Counted from the first letter of the stretch, positions 16,408-26,295 are shown. The stretch: 64,000 nucleotides of DNA from Streptomyces daqingensis (GCF_014645895.1 NZ_BMMP01000010.1:124001-188000); one strand, 5' to 3'. Numbers and translations: made by a program. Notes: generated by a model not told the origin, from the sequence alone.

Positions 16408-18543
16408 ATGCGGCCCCAGACCCAGATCGAACGCACCGTGGCGCCCTTCGAGGTCGTCAGCCCCTACCAGCCCAGTGGCGACCAGCCGACCGCCATCGCC
16501 GATCTGGCGCAGCGTGTCAGCGGGGGCGAGAAGGACGTCGTGCTCCTCGGCGCGACGGGAACCGGCAAGTCCGCCACGACGGCGTGGATGATCGAGAAGC
16601 TCCAGCGGCCGACGCTGGTGATGGCGCCCAACAAGACCCTGGCCGCGCAGCTGGCGAACGAGTTCCGGGAGCTCCTCCCGAACAACGCGGTGGAGTACTT
16701 CGTCTCGTACTACGACTACTACCAGCCCGAGGCGTACGTCCCCCAGACGGACACCTACATCGAGAAGGACTCCTCGATCAACGAGGAGGTCGAGCGGCTG
16801 CGCCACAGCTCGACGAACTCGCTCCTCACCCGGCGCGACGTCGTCGTCGTGGCCTCCGTCTCCTGCATCTACGGCCTTGGCACGCCGCAGGAGTACGTGG
16901 ACCGCATGGTCCCGCTGAAGGTGGGCGACGAGATCGACAGGGACGACCTGCTGCGCCGCTTCGTGGACGTGCAGTACACGCGGAACGACATGTCCTTCAC
17001 GCGCGGCACCTTCCGGGTCCGGGGCGACACGATCGAGATCTTCCCGGTGTACGAGGAGCTCGCCGTGCGCATCGAGATGTTCGGCGACGAGATCGAGGCC
17101 CTCTCCACGCTCCACCCCGTCACCGGCGAGGTCATCTCGGACGACGAGCAGCTCTACGTCTTCCCCGCCTCCCACTACGTGGCGGGGCCGGAGCGCATGG
17201 AGCGGGCCATCGCCGGCATCGAGGCCGAGCTGGAGGAGCAGCTCGCGCTGCTGGAGAAGCAGAACAAGCTGCTGGAGGCCCAGCGGCTGAGGATGCGCAC
17301 CACGTACGACATCGAGATGATGCGCCAGATCGGCACCTGCTCGGGCATCGAGAACTACTCGCGCCACATCGACGGCCGCGACCCGGGCACCGCGCCGCAC
17401 ACCCTGCTCGACTTCTTCCCCGACGACTTCCTGCTCGTGATCGACGAGTCGCACCAGACGGTCCCCCAGATCGGCGCGATGTACGAGGGGGACGCCGCGC
17501 GCAAGCGCACCCTCGTCGACCACGGCTTCCGGCTGCCCTCCGCGATCGACAACAGGCCGCTGAAGTGGGAGGAGTTCCTGGAGCGCATCGGCCAGACCGT
17601 CTACCTCTCGGCGACTCCGGGCGCGTACGAGCTCTCCCGGGGCGACGGCTACGTGGAGCAGGTGATCCGCCCGACCGGGCTGGTGGACCCGGAGGTCGTG
17701 GTCAAGTCCACCGAGGGGCAGATCGACGATCTGGTGCACGAGATCCGCACGCGCGCGGAGAAGGACGAGCGCGTGCTGGTCACCACGCTCACCAAGAAGA
17801 TGGCGGAGGACCTCACGGAGTACTTCCTGGAGCTGGGCATCCAGGTCCGCTACCTCCACAGCGACGTCGACACGCTGCGCCGCGTGGAGCTGCTGCGGGA
17901 GCTGCGCGCGGGCGAGTACGACGTACTGGTCGGCATCAACCTGCTGCGTGAGGGCCTGGACCTGCCGGAGGTGTCGCTCGTCGCGATCCTCGACGCCGAC
18001 AAGGAGGGCTTCCTGCGTTCGGGCACCTCCCTGATCCAGACGATCGGCCGCGCCGCGCGGAACGTCTCCGGCCAGGTGCACATGTACGCGGACAAGGTCA
18101 CCCCGGCGATGGAGAAGGCCATCGACGAGACCAACCGCCGCCGCGAGAAGCAGATCGCCTACAACAAGGAGCGGGGCATCGACCCGGAACCGCTGCGGAA
18201 GAAGATCGGCGACATCGTCGCGGACATCGCGCGCGAGGACATCGACACCGAGCAGCTGCTGGGTTCCGGATTCCGGCAGGAGAGGAAGGGCGGCGCGGGC
18301 GAGCGCGCCGGCAAGGGCAAGGCGCCCACCCCGGTCAAGCCGTCCAGCGCCAAGCAGCGCGGCGGCACGGAGGTGCTGACGGACCGTCCGGCAGCCGAAC
18401 TGGCCGAGACCATCGAGCAGATGACGGAACGGATGCGGGCCGCCGCCGCGGAGCTGCAGTTCGAGGTCGCGGCCCGACTGCGGGACGAGGTCTCGGAGTT
18501 GAAGAAGGAGCTGCGGCAGATGAAGGAGGCGGGGCTGAAGTAG
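16408..18543 (+). CDS. uvrB: excinuclease ABC subunit B
   Basis: Damage-verifying helicase of nucleotide excision repair, 711 residues. Walker A GATGTGKS lies at about 48-55. The beta-hairpin region [12 protein letters not shown] follows near 100, then DESHQT (Walker B/DExH), the C-terminal helicase half with [22 protein letters not shown] and QTIGRAARN, and the C-terminal UVR coiled coil that binds UvrC ([23 protein letters not shown]). Start ATG 16408 is chosen because it sits 7 nt after a promoter-like element and matches the usual N-terminus; GTG 16399 is in frame upstream. uvrA and uvrC lie within 17 kb but in other transcription units. Confidence 0.98.
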   Translation: MRPQTQIERTVAPFEVVSPYQPSGDQPTAIADLAQRVSGGEKDVVLLGATGTGKSATTAWMIEKLQRPTLVMAPNKTLAAQLANEFRELLPNNAVEYFVSYYDYYQPEAYVPQTDTYIEKDSSINEEVERLRHSSTNSLLTRRDVVVVASVSCIYGLGTPQEYVDRMVPLKVGDEIDRDDLLRRFVDVQYTRNDMSFTRGTFRVRGDTIEIFPVYEELAVRIEMFGDEIEALSTLHPVTGEVISDDEQLYVFPASHYVAGPERMERAIAGIEAELEEQLALLEKQNKLLEAQRLRMRTTYDIEMMRQIGTCSGIENYSRHIDGRDPGTAPHTLLDFFPDDFLLVIDESHQTVPQIGAMYEGDAARKRTLVDHGFRLPSAIDNRPLKWEEFLERIGQTVYLSATPGAYELSRGDGYVEQVIRPTGLVDPEVVVKSTEGQIDDLVHEIRTRAEKDERVLVTTLTKKMAEDLTEYFLELGIQVRYLHSDVDTLRRVELLRELRAGEYDVLVGINLLREGLDLPEVSLVAILDADKEGFLRSGTSLIQTIGRAARNVSGQVHMYADKVTPAMEKAIDETNRRREKQIAYNKERGIDPEPLRKKIGDIVADIAREDIDTEQLLGSGFRQERKGGAGERAGKGKAPTPVKPSSAKQRGGTEVLTDRPAAELAETIEQMTERMRAAAAELQFEVAARLRDEVSELKKELRQMKEAGLK

Positions 18544-18704
18544 CCACCGGTGGCCAGTGGTGCACGGCGATCGGGCGGAGTGTTGCAAGAGCGACACAAA
18601 GGCGGTCGCCCTGACCGGCCCCTTCGCGCCGATGCGTAGGGTTCTGGAGAGTGACGGCCGCCGGGAGTGGAGGACGGCCGCGGAAAGTCGAGAGGGGAAC
18701 GCAC
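18544..18704. other. intergenic region between uvrB and the TerD gene
   Basis: About 160 bp. The palindrome GCCACCGGTGGC lies just past the uvrB stop but has no loop. AGAGGGG before GTG 18705 is the TerD ribosome site. No other feature is evident. Confidence 0.3.
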
Positions 18705-19283
18705 GTGTCGGTGAACTTGTCCAAGGGACAGGCCATCAGTCTGCAGAAGAGCGACGGAGGCACGCTGTCGGCGGTGCGGATGGGTCTCGGCTGGAAGGCG
18801 GCCCCCCGGCGCGGTCTGTTCGGCAAGCGCAGCAAGGAGATCGACCTCGACGCCTCCGCGGTTCTCTTCGCGGACAAGCAGCCGGTGGACGTCGTCTTCT
18901 TCCGCCACCTCGTCAGTGACGACGGCTCCGTCAAGCACACCGGCGACAACCTGGTCGGCGGCGCGGGGCAGGGCGGGGACGACGAGGCGATCATGGTGGA
19001 TCTGCAGCGCGTCCCCGTCCACATCGACCAGATCGTCTTCACCGTCAACTCCTTCACGGGGCAGACCTTCGAAGAGGTGGAGAACGCCTTCTGCCGCCTC
19101 GTCGACGAGACCAACGGCCAGGAACTGGCGCGCTACACGCTGACCGGCGGGGGCCAGTACACCGCGCAGATCATGGCGAAGGTCCACCGCCAGGGCGACG
19201 GCTGGCAGATGACCGCCGTGGGCGCACCGACCAACGGCCGTACGTTCCAGGACCTGATGCCGGCGATGGTGCCGCACCTCTGA
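18705..19283 (+). CDS. TerD-family stress protein
   Basis: Cytosolic calcium-binding TerD/TerZ-type protein, 192 residues. N-terminal VNLSKGQAISLQK and RMGLGWKA are typical of the family. DLDASAVLFADKQPVDVVFFRH and the later DGSVKHTGDNLVGGAGQGGDDEAIMVDL provide the Asp/Gly-rich Ca2+ loops. The C-terminal half has VFTVNSFTGQTFEEVENAFCRLVD. TerD proteins take part in tellurite, phage and oxidative stress responses and are abundant in Streptomyces. Start GTG 18705 is supported by AGAGGGG about 6 nt upstream. The next gene starts 114 bp later and is a TerD-derived fusion, so the two likely work together. Confidence 0.95.
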   Translation: MSVNLSKGQAISLQKSDGGTLSAVRMGLGWKAAPRRGLFGKRSKEIDLDASAVLFADKQPVDVVFFRHLVSDDGSVKHTGDNLVGGAGQGGDDEAIMVDLQRVPVHIDQIVFTVNSFTGQTFEEVENAFCRLVDETNGQELARYTLTGGGQYTAQIMAKVHRQGDGWQMTAVGAPTNGRTFQDLMPAMVPHL

Positions 19284-19397
19284 CCGGTGTGCGGGGTGCA
19301 CGGCAGTGAGCCCGTGCACCGCGCGAAGGGCGTCAGACGAGCAGTGAGGAAGCGCGCCGCCCCGCTCGGGGCGGCGCGGCGAGGGGGAGCACGAAGT

Positions 19398-21386
19398 ATG
19401 GCTGTCGAGCTGGTCCGGGGGCAGAACCACCCGCTGCCAGGGGCCCGACTGGAGATCCGGGTGTCCGCGGCCGGGCCCGTCGTCGCGGGGGCGACGCTCA
19501 ACGACGAGAACGGCCGGATGCGCGAGCCGGCTTGGATAGCTCACCCCGCGCAGCCCACCCTCCCCGGCCTGGAGGTCTCGCGGCAGGCGGCCGCGGACCA
19601 CCGTCTCGCGGTCGACCTCGACGCGCTGCCCGCCGGGGTCCACCGGGTCAACGTGCTCCTCGCGCTGCCCGTCGGGGTGGGCGGCCCGCTGAACTTCGGT
19701 GCTGTGGCGGCCCCGTTCGTCGCCGTCACCGGACTCGACGGGACGGAGGTCGCCTCCTACAGGGCGACGGGCCTCGGTGCGGAGTCCGCTGTGGTGGCCC
19801 TGGAGCTGTACCGCAGGCACGACAGCTGGAAGGTCCGTGCAGTCGGGCAGGGGTACGCCGGAGGGCTGGCGGCGATGCTCGCCGACCAGGGGCTGCCCGC
19901 GGCGGAGGAGCTGGCCACGACGATCACCGACGCGGTCGCTGCCGGGATGGTGCGGTCGGTCGCAGCGCCGCCGCCCCGTACCGAGGAGGACAGGGCCCGC
20001 CGCGAGGCCACCGTCGGTGGTGCCCAGGGGGCAGCGGGAGCCGGCGCCGCCACCGGGCCGGGCAACTCCGGTACGGACGCGTCCGCGTCCGCGTCCGGGG
20101 ACTTCGCCCCTCAGGCGCACGGGCAGCCGGGTGCTCAGGCGTCGCCCGCGCCGGGAGGCTCCGCGGCCGGGGGCGGCCGGATCGACTACCAGCACCCCGG
20201 GCGCGCCTCCGCGCCCTCTCCTGCTCCGCCGCCGGGGGAGGACGGCGCGTACGAACCCGTCGCGGGCGACGCCTCCGGCTGGAGCATGGACGAGCGCCTG
20301 TACAACCAGATCTGGGACATGTTCGAGGACTTCGCCCGGAGCGTCGCCGCGTACCGCTCGGCGGTCGACTTCGCCGAGTCGCGCATGGAGCAGGAGCTGG
20401 AGAAGGTCCTCGGCGACCCCCGCACCCGTCTCGGCCAGGCCGCCGACACGGCACGCACCGAGGCACGGGAGAAGCACGCCCAGCTCGTGGAACGGGCGCG
20501 CGGCGTACTCGACCGCGACCTGGCGCAGCTCAAAGCGGAGTCGGACGTCGTGGAGCCCGCCCTTCCCCCGGCGTTCGCCCGTTGGGACAACCCCGTCTGG
20601 CACGGCTACTCCAGCCCGATGGAGACTCCGATGGCGGTCCGGCTGGGCGACCTCAGCCTGCCGGAGGGAGTGGGCCTGCGCATCCCCATGCTGGTCAGGC
20701 TGCCGCTGGAGCGGGGCCTGTGGATCGACTGCGGACATCAGGGCTCCGGGGCGTCCGCGCTCGTGGACGCCGACGAACTGCGGCACATGGCGGCCGAGAC
20801 GGCCACGGCGATCGCCGCACGGCTCGCGGCGGTCTACCCGGTCGACGACTTCACGCTCAACGTGATCGACCCCGCGGGCTCGGCGGCGGAAGCGCTGGCA
20901 CCGCTGCTGGAGACGGGCGCGCTGCCGGAACAGCCGGCAGCGGGCGCTGCGGGCGTGAGCGCGACGCTCGAGAGGCTGACCCAGCGCGTCGATCTGGTGC
21001 AGATGGCCGTGCGCAGCGGCGCCACCGACGCGCTGCCGCCCGATCTCGACACGGCCGAACAGCTCCTCGTCGTCCACGACTTCCCGCACGGTTTCGACGA
21101 CCGCGCGGTCAACCAGCTGCGGTACCTCGCCGACGAGGGCCCGTCCGTCGGCGTCAACCTGCTGATGGTCGCCGACCGGGAGGACGCACGTTCGTACGGG
21201 CCGGTGCTGAGCCCTCTGTGGCGGGCTCTGCTGCGCATCACCCCTGTCCCCGACGATCATCTGGCCGACCCGTGGGTGGGCCATCACTGGACGTACGAGC
21301 CGCCGCTGGTGCCGCGCAGGAGCAGGGTGCTGACGCAGGTGCTCCAGCAGGTGGTGCAGGCACGCAGGACGTACGGCGGCGGCTGA
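19398..21386 (+). CDS. TerD-domain protein fused to a degenerate FtsK-like ATPase module
   Basis: A 662-residue two-part protein. Residues 1 to about 195 form a TerD-like beta-sandwich (AVELVRGQNHPLPGARLEI, AVVALELYRRHDSWKVRAVG). A low-complexity Ala/Gly/Pro linker runs to about 290, then a helical coiled-coil-like segment to about 385. The C-terminal part resembles FtsK/SpoIIIE-type cores of actinobacterial proteins: VRLGDLSLPEGVGLRIPMLV, a P-loop position reading GHQGSGAS at 446-453, and a Walker B-like LLVVHDFPHGFDD near 557-569. The invariant Walker A Lys is Ala452, so ATP hydrolysis is unlikely. It follows a plain terD and precedes terC. Ribosome site GAGGGGGAG before ATG 19398. Function unknown; a scaffold in a Ter membrane-stress complex is my inference. 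Confidence 0.75.
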   Translation: MAVELVRGQNHPLPGARLEIRVSAAGPVVAGATLNDENGRMREPAWIAHPAQPTLPGLEVSRQAAADHRLAVDLDALPAGVHRVNVLLALPVGVGGPLNFGAVAAPFVAVTGLDGTEVASYRATGLGAESAVVALELYRRHDSWKVRAVGQGYAGGLAAMLADQGLPAAEELATTITDAVAAGMVRSVAAPPPRTEEDRARREATVGGAQGAAGAGAATGPGNSGTDASASASGDFAPQAHGQPGAQASPAPGGSAAGGGRIDYQHPGRASAPSPAPPPGEDGAYEPVAGDASGWSMDERLYNQIWDMFEDFARSVAAYRSAVDFAESRMEQELEKVLGDPRTRLGQAADTARTEAREKHAQLVERARGVLDRDLAQLKAESDVVEPALPPAFARWDNPVWHGYSSPMETPMAVRLGDLSLPEGVGLRIPMLVRLPLERGLWIDCGHQGSGASALVDADELRHMAAETATAIAARLAAVYPVDDFTLNVIDPAGSAAEALAPLLETGALPEQPAAGAAGVSATLERLTQRVDLVQMAVRSGATDALPPDLDTAEQLLVVHDFPHGFDDRAVNQLRYLADEGPSVGVNLLMVADREDARSYGPVLSPLWRALLRITPVPDDHLADPWVGHHWTYEPPLVPRRSRVLTQVLQQVVQARRTYGGG

Positions 21387-21482
21387 GGGTGTGGCGGTGA
21401 GGGCCGGGCGCAGTCGGGTCCGATAAGTGCACCGACCAGTCGTTCTTTACGCTTCTTGGGGTGCTGCTTTACTCTTCTTTTG

Positions 21483-21642
21483 CGGAGGGGAGTATTCCCG
21501 CCATCCTTTGCGGCGTGCTCGTCAATACGGACCGGATGTGACCGGTCCCGGGGCGCCGGCCCGGCACAGCAGTGAGCGCAACGGCGCCGCAGCACGCCGG
21601 GCGGAAGAGACCTCCGGCCGATGCGAGTACGCGAGCCGGAGG
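21483..21642 (+). ncRNA. yybP-ykoY (Mn2+-sensing) riboswitch and its translational expression platform
   Basis: Upstream of terC lies GGAGGGGAGTATTCCCGCC, with the conserved GGGGAGUA loop, then GTGCTCGTCAATACGG, and a 3' element GCGGAAGAGACCTCCGG. P1 pairs CGGAGG (21483-21488) with CCTCCG (21611-21616). The 3' strand CCTCCGGC (21611-21618) is also perfectly complementary to GCCGGAGG (21635-21642), which contains the terC ribosome site GGAGG, 8 nt before the ATG. Ligand-stabilised P1 would free the ribosome site; without ligand the 8-bp helix would hide it. The class is known to control TerC/MntP-type Mn2+ exporters. Confidence 0.8.
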
Positions 21643-21650
21643 ATGCGTAG

Positions 21651-22661
21651 ATGGATGTCTCCCTGAACGTCTGGGTTCTGACGATCGTCGGAATGTGCGC
21701 CCTGATCGCCGTCGACTTCTTCGTCGGCGGGCGCAAACCCCACGAGGTCTCCCTCAAGGAGGCCGGGGTGTGGACCGCGGTCTGGATCGTGCTGGCAGCG
21801 CTCTTCGCGGTCGGCCTCTTTCTGTTCGCGGACGCGGAGTCGGCGGGCGAGTTCACCGCCGGTTACGTCACGGAGAAGTCGCTCAGCGTCGACAACCTCT
21901 TCGTCTTCGTCCTGATCATGGCGAAGTTCGCCGTGCCGTCGGTCTACCAGCAGCGCGTCCTCATGGTGGGCGTGCTGATCGCGCTCGTCCTCCGGGCCGT
22001 CTTCATCGCGGCGGGTGCGGCGGTCATCTCGACCTTCTCGTGGGTCTTCTTCATCTTCGGCGCCTTCCTCATCTGGACGGCCTGGAAGCTGATCAAGGAT
22101 GCGCGGCAGGACCACGACGAGGAGGAGTACGAGGAGAACCGCTTCCTGAAGATGGTCGAGCGGCGCTTCCCGTCGACGGAGGAGTACCACGGCACGAAGC
22201 TGTTCGTCGTCGAGAACGGCAAGCGGCTGATGACGCCGATGCTGATCGTGATGCTGGCAATCGGCTCGACGGACGTGCTGTTCGCGCTCGACTCCATCCC
22301 CGCGATCTTCGGCCTGACCGAGGACCCGTACATCGTCTTCACGGCCAACGCCTTCGCCCTGATGGGTCTGCGCCAGCTGTACTTCCTCATCGGCGGGCTG
22401 CTGCGGAAGCTCGTGCACCTGTCGTACGGCCTGTCCGTCATCCTCGGCTTCATCGGCGTCAAGCTGGTGCTGCACGCCCTGCACGAGGCCGGGGTGCACG
22501 TGCCGGAGATCAGCATTCCGGTGTCCCTGGGCGTCATCTGCGCCGTGCTGGTGGTCACCACCGTCACGAGCCTCGCCGCGTCCCGCAAGGCGGAGCGCGA
22601 AGGCAAGGGCGGCAAGGGGCCGGGCGGCGGCCAGGGCGGCAAGGAGGACGCGGGGGTCTGA
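21651..22661 (+). CDS. terC: TerC-family integral membrane protein (probable Mn2+ efflux)
   Basis: Membrane protein of 336 residues with about eight predicted helices. The family signatures are visible: EKSLSVDNLFVFVLIM near residues 75-90 and GSTDVLFALDSIPAIFG near 205-220, carrying the acidic residues thought to bind the metal. The middle cytoplasmic loop is acidic (QDHDEEEYEEN) and the C-terminus is a Gly/Lys-rich tail. The family exports manganese and supports metalation of secreted proteins; some members give tellurite resistance. The yybP-ykoY riboswitch directly upstream fits Mn2+ control. Together with terD and the TerD fusion it makes a local Ter group, though transcription probably begins anew before the riboswitch. 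Confidence 0.93.
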   Translation: MDVSLNVWVLTIVGMCALIAVDFFVGGRKPHEVSLKEAGVWTAVWIVLAALFAVGLFLFADAESAGEFTAGYVTEKSLSVDNLFVFVLIMAKFAVPSVYQQRVLMVGVLIALVLRAVFIAAGAAVISTFSWVFFIFGAFLIWTAWKLIKDARQDHDEEEYEENRFLKMVERRFPSTEEYHGTKLFVVENGKRLMTPMLIVMLAIGSTDVLFALDSIPAIFGLTEDPYIVFTANAFALMGLRQLYFLIGGLLRKLVHLSYGLSVILGFIGVKLVLHALHEAGVHVPEISIPVSLGVICAVLVVTTVTSLAASRKAEREGKGGKGPGGGQGGKEDAGV

Positions 22662-22667
22662 GGCCCG

Positions 22668-22709
22668 GCCGTCCCCCTGCGAAGCCGCGACGCTCCGCAG
22701 GGGGACGGC
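22668..22709. terminator. hairpin after terC
   Basis: A 14-bp perfect stem, GCCGTCCCCCTGCG (22668-22681) with its complement (22696-22709) and a 14-nt loop, 6 bp after the terC stop. It faces the convergent phosphodiester glycosidase gene and may act on both strands. Confidence 0.75.
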
Positions 22710-22779
22710 AGGTGACCGGACCGGGTGCCGTCCGGGCATTCCCGCTTCCTGGCCGGTCAGGGGCGCCCGCCCCGGCGGC

Positions 22780-25700
22780 CTACCGGACCAGCTTCACCTT
22801 CCTCTCCGTGCGCTCGCCGTTGACCGTCACCCGCAGCTCGACGGTGCCGGGCCGCAGCGCGGTCAGCGTGCCGGAGCGCGGGTCGTACGAGGCAGCGCAG
22901 CGCTTCCCGCCACGCCGCGGCGGCCCGTCGTCCCGGACGCAGAGACCGCCGGAACCGGACCAGTCCGCGCTGAGGGGCCAGCCGACCGGTACCTCGCGGG
23001 CGGCTTCGCCCGTCCCCTGGACGACCGACGCCGACGCCCGCCCTGTCTCGCCCACGTTCAGTTCATCGGGAGCCCGCATCGTCAGCTTGTCGACGTGGGC
23101 CCTCGTCTGGGCCGCGATCCAGTCGTCGTCCGGTGAGCTCCCTGGCCCCCCGGAACGTGCCGCGTCCTCGTCGACGCCGAGCAGCGACCACCCGGTGAAG
23201 CCGCCCTCCCCGGGCGGAGCGGCCGGCGCCTTCCCGGAGTTGCCGTTGACGAGGTAGGGCACGCCGTCGATCCGGGAGGCGTCGAAGACGCCCACGTGCG
23301 AGCCGATGAAGGCGGTCCCCTTGCCGGAGCGGGTGCGGAAGTCGCCGAGCCACTTCTCCAGCAGGTCGGCCTCCATGCGGTCGGTCAACTGGCTCGCCTG
23401 CTGCCCCGTCGGATCGCGCGGCGGGACGTGCTGCACCACGGTCACCGACGTGACGGACGGGTCCTTCGCCGCGGCGTCCAACTGCCGCCGCAGTTCCTGG
23501 ATCTGGGCGAACCCTCCGCCCCGCAGCGTCAGGGACGACGTGTCCAGCGTGACGAACCGCGTGCCCCTGTGGTCGAACGTGCGCTGTGCCGGGCCGAATT
23601 CCTTGACGAAGTTGCCGACGCTCCCGCCCATCACCTCGTGGTTGCCGGGCACGTAGATCCACTTCACGTCCTCGCCCAGCTCCTCCGTCAGCACCTGGCG
23701 GGCGAAGCGCAGGTCCTCCTCCGAGCCCTCGTCGACCAGGTCGCCGTTGACGAGCACGAAGTCGGGGCCGGCCGCGCGGATCTCCCTGAGCGTCCGCCGT
23801 GCCTGACGTACGACGGCGCTGTCCGGATCGCGCGCCACGAACTGGGCGTCTGACATCACGGCGAAGCGCCAGTCACGTCCCGCGACGTCCGACGCCGTGG
23901 AGATCAGCGGGTCCTGCGGGCGGGAGGCGGCCGGCAGATCGACGTCGGGAGGCGTACGCGCCACCAGCTCGTCGACGACGACCTCCCCGGTGTACTGCTC
24001 GGCGGGCCGGGTCTCCGCCAGGTAGAAGCGCTGCAGCCGCAGCGGGTACGAGACGCTCTCCGGGACCTCGAAGACGACCTGCTGCCAGCCCTCCTCGGTG
24101 AGGTGCGCGCCGCGCAGCACCTGATCGGTGCCGGCCGCGTCCTTGAGATGGAGCGACGGCCACGCTCCCTTCCCGTCACTCTTGATCCACATGGTGAAGC
24201 TCTGCGGCTGCCCCGAGACGGGGACCTCCTGCGGGGGGCCCGCGTAGACGGCGCGGGTCGCCGTCGACCGGGTGAAGTCGTACGTCATCTTCAGACCTGT
24301 GCCCTCGCGGCCTCCGGGGTCGGCGGCCAGCGAGCCCTCCGCGCGTGCGGCACTGAACTTCCAGTCGGCGGCGTCGTCGAAGGCGGCGACCTTCTGGTCG
24401 CGCAGGCCCACCGTCACGGCGAGACGCGCGGTCCGGCCCTTGACCTTCACCGTGACGACGTCCGACGCCGAGTCCTGCCCGGGCCGGGCCCTGACGGTGA
24501 AGCCGCCGCGAGCCGGGTCCGGCGAGATGACGAAGCGCGAACGGTCGTACTCCAGCCGGGCGTCGGCCGGGTCCACGGGCGCGCTCGTGCCTCCGGCGTC
24601 GAAGCCGACGAGGCCGAAGGAGCCCTGCGCCCGGTCGCCCGCCAGTCCGACCCGCTCCCGGGTGGGCCGGATGCGGTCGAGCTCCCCGATGACGGTCAGC
24701 TGCGTCGAACCGCGGGCACGTCCCTCGTACGCGTTCACGTCCGTCGTACCGGCGTGCCGGGCGCGGAAGACACCGGAGGCGTCGACCCTGCCGACGTCCG
24801 GACGGGCCGCCTTCCAGCGGGGGCTGCCCTCGGCCGGGCCGTACGTCTCGTCGTACCCGGCAGCCGTCAACTTCCGTGTGAGGCCCGGGAAGACGCGCTC
24901 CGGGTGTCCTCCGGGGACGTTGCCGGCAGTGGGTGCCGACGCCGGGTCGGCGGCCGTCTCCACCCAGAAGCCCTTGAGGCTGCCGCTGCCCTCCGGCGCG
25001 GTCACGGCGATCCCGTTGGGGACCTCGCGCTGCTCGCCGTCCGACGGGGCGTTCTCCAACTGGGGGCTTCCGGAGCCGGGTTCGCGGGCCAGCAGGGTGG
25101 CGGAGCCTCCGCCGTCCAGGTTGATGGCGTTGTAAGCGCCCAGATCCCGCATCATCAGGGCGAGTTCGGTGAGGGTGACGCCGCCGGACGCTGCCTGGCG
25201 CCCGTCGACGCTCATCACGTGCATCGTCGAGCCGTCCCGTGAGAACCCGACCGCGGTGCGCGGTGCCGTCGCGTTGTTGGGCCTGCCCTCCCAGTCCTGC
25301 GCACGCCCGTCCACGACGAGCAGACCGCGGCCGCCGACCGCCGTACGGGGCACGGGACTTCCGTCGTCCGTGCGGACGCGGTACTCGATCCCCACCTTGT
25401 CGCCTTTCTCCAGCGCGGAGAGCTTCTGCGCCCCTGCGTCACGTCCGACGAGAACCGTGGTCCCTTTCTCGACGGGGCCGTCCCCGGGCTCGTCCGCGAC
25501 ACCGGTGACCCGGCCCCGCCGGAGCGTCACCTCGGCGGCGTCCGGGTCGCTGTCGGTGGTCAGCGCCCGATCGGCCCTGCCCCACTGGGAGTTGTAGGCG
25601 CCGATGCCGTTCTCGGGCACATTGGCCGCGTTGTACGCCGCCAGGGGCTCCTTGCCGTCGGGGAGGTTGAGGGAGCCCTCGAAGTAGAGGTCGAGGATCC

Positions 25701-26268
25701 GGCCCGCGGCGCCGGGGCCGAAGCCGAGGGATTCGCTGTTGCCGGCGGCGGGGGAGTGGGTGGCGCGTCCTTCGCGCAGACCAGGGCCGAGCGGTGCGCC
25801 TGTCTCGTCGATGTCGAAGAAGTCGGCGTTGAACGCGGCGACGGTGCGCCGCCCCTTCCCCGGATCGTGGTCCTTGACCTGCTCGGTGACGGTCTTCGGC
25901 GTGGAGACCTCACCGGAGGAGAGGTAGTCGGCCTGCGTTCCGCCGCTGCCGCCGAGTTCGACGCTGAGCGCGTCGGCCCGCAGCCACTTGTCGGACTCCA
26001 GCCGCTGGAACGACGTCAACCGTGCCCCGGGGGCGACCGGCCGGCTGGTGCGCGAGAGCTCCATGCCGTCGCCGTCCGGCACGCCGGCCCTGCCTGCGGC
26101 AGCAGGCAGCGGAGCGGAGTGGACCGCTGCGGTCGTCCGGACGGAGCCCGGCGGCGCCGAAGCGGCTCCGGCGGCGGGCGCCTGACAGAGCGTCAGGACA
26201 GAAAGAACGGCCACTGCGGGAAGCAGCGGCCGGGCGAGGACTCTTCGGTGTACGTGAACTCGTATCAC
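22780..26268 (-). CDS. secreted phosphodiester glycosidase (NAGPA-like) fused to a calcineurin-like metallophosphoesterase
   Basis: Very large predicted exported protein, 1162 residues. A Sec signal peptide (about 1-35) starts at GTG 26268 with AGGGG 6 nt upstream. Residues about 95-420 form the phosphodiester glycosidase domain of the GlcNAc-1-phosphodiester alpha-N-acetylglucosaminidase family, ending in the hallmark AINLDGGGSATLL near 377-389. Ig-like and carbohydrate-binding-like beta domains follow (about 440-780). A calcineurin-like phosphoesterase occupies about 795-1030, with VMSDAQF, VNGDLVDEG, PGNHEV and GSHVGVFD as metal ligands. Two linked hydrolytic domains could release a phosphodiester-linked sugar and then the phosphate, perhaps on cell-wall polymers; that is inference. 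Confidence 0.88.
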   Translation of the reverse strand: MIRVHVHRRVLARPLLPAVAVLSVLTLCQAPAAGAASAPPGSVRTTAAVHSAPLPAAAGRAGVPDGDGMELSRTSRPVAPGARLTSFQRLESDKWLRADALSVELGGSGGTQADYLSSGEVSTPKTVTEQVKDHDPGKGRRTVAAFNADFFDIDETGAPLGPGLREGRATHSPAAGNSESLGFGPGAAGRILDLYFEGSLNLPDGKEPLAAYNAANVPENGIGAYNSQWGRADRALTTDSDPDAAEVTLRRGRVTGVADEPGDGPVEKGTTVLVGRDAGAQKLSALEKGDKVGIEYRVRTDDGSPVPRTAVGGRGLLVVDGRAQDWEGRPNNATAPRTAVGFSRDGSTMHVMSVDGRQAASGGVTLTELALMMRDLGAYNAINLDGGGSATLLAREPGSGSPQLENAPSDGEQREVPNGIAVTAPEGSGSLKGFWVETAADPASAPTAGNVPGGHPERVFPGLTRKLTAAGYDETYGPAEGSPRWKAARPDVGRVDASGVFRARHAGTTDVNAYEGRARGSTQLTVIGELDRIRPTRERVGLAGDRAQGSFGLVGFDAGGTSAPVDPADARLEYDRSRFVISPDPARGGFTVRARPGQDSASDVVTVKVKGRTARLAVTVGLRDQKVAAFDDAADWKFSAARAEGSLAADPGGREGTGLKMTYDFTRSTATRAVYAGPPQEVPVSGQPQSFTMWIKSDGKGAWPSLHLKDAAGTDQVLRGAHLTEEGWQQVVFEVPESVSYPLRLQRFYLAETRPAEQYTGEVVVDELVARTPPDVDLPAASRPQDPLISTASDVAGRDWRFAVMSDAQFVARDPDSAVVRQARRTLREIRAAGPDFVLVNGDLVDEGSEEDLRFARQVLTEELGEDVKWIYVPGNHEVMGGSVGNFVKEFGPAQRTFDHRGTRFVTLDTSSLTLRGGGFAQIQELRRQLDAAAKDPSVTSVTVVQHVPPRDPTGQQASQLTDRMEADLLEKWLGDFRTRSGKGTAFIGSHVGVFDASRIDGVPYLVNGNSGKAPAAPPGEGGFTGWSLLGVDEDAARSGGPGSSPDDDWIAAQTRAHVDKLTMRAPDELNVGETGRASASVVQGTGEAAREVPVGWPLSADWSGSGGLCVRDDGPPRRGGKRCAASYDPRSGTLTALRPGTVELRVTVNGERTERKVKLVR

Positions 26269-26295
26269 AGCAACCCCTACAAACACGGGAGTTTC

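Noticed and set aside
16381..18597. Very long open frames on the minus strand opposite uvrB, continuing to about 21287
   Set aside because: High GC keeps the antisense frame open; the translated protein is Arg/His/Leu-rich with no domain, while the plus-strand frames encode clear UvrB and TerD proteins.
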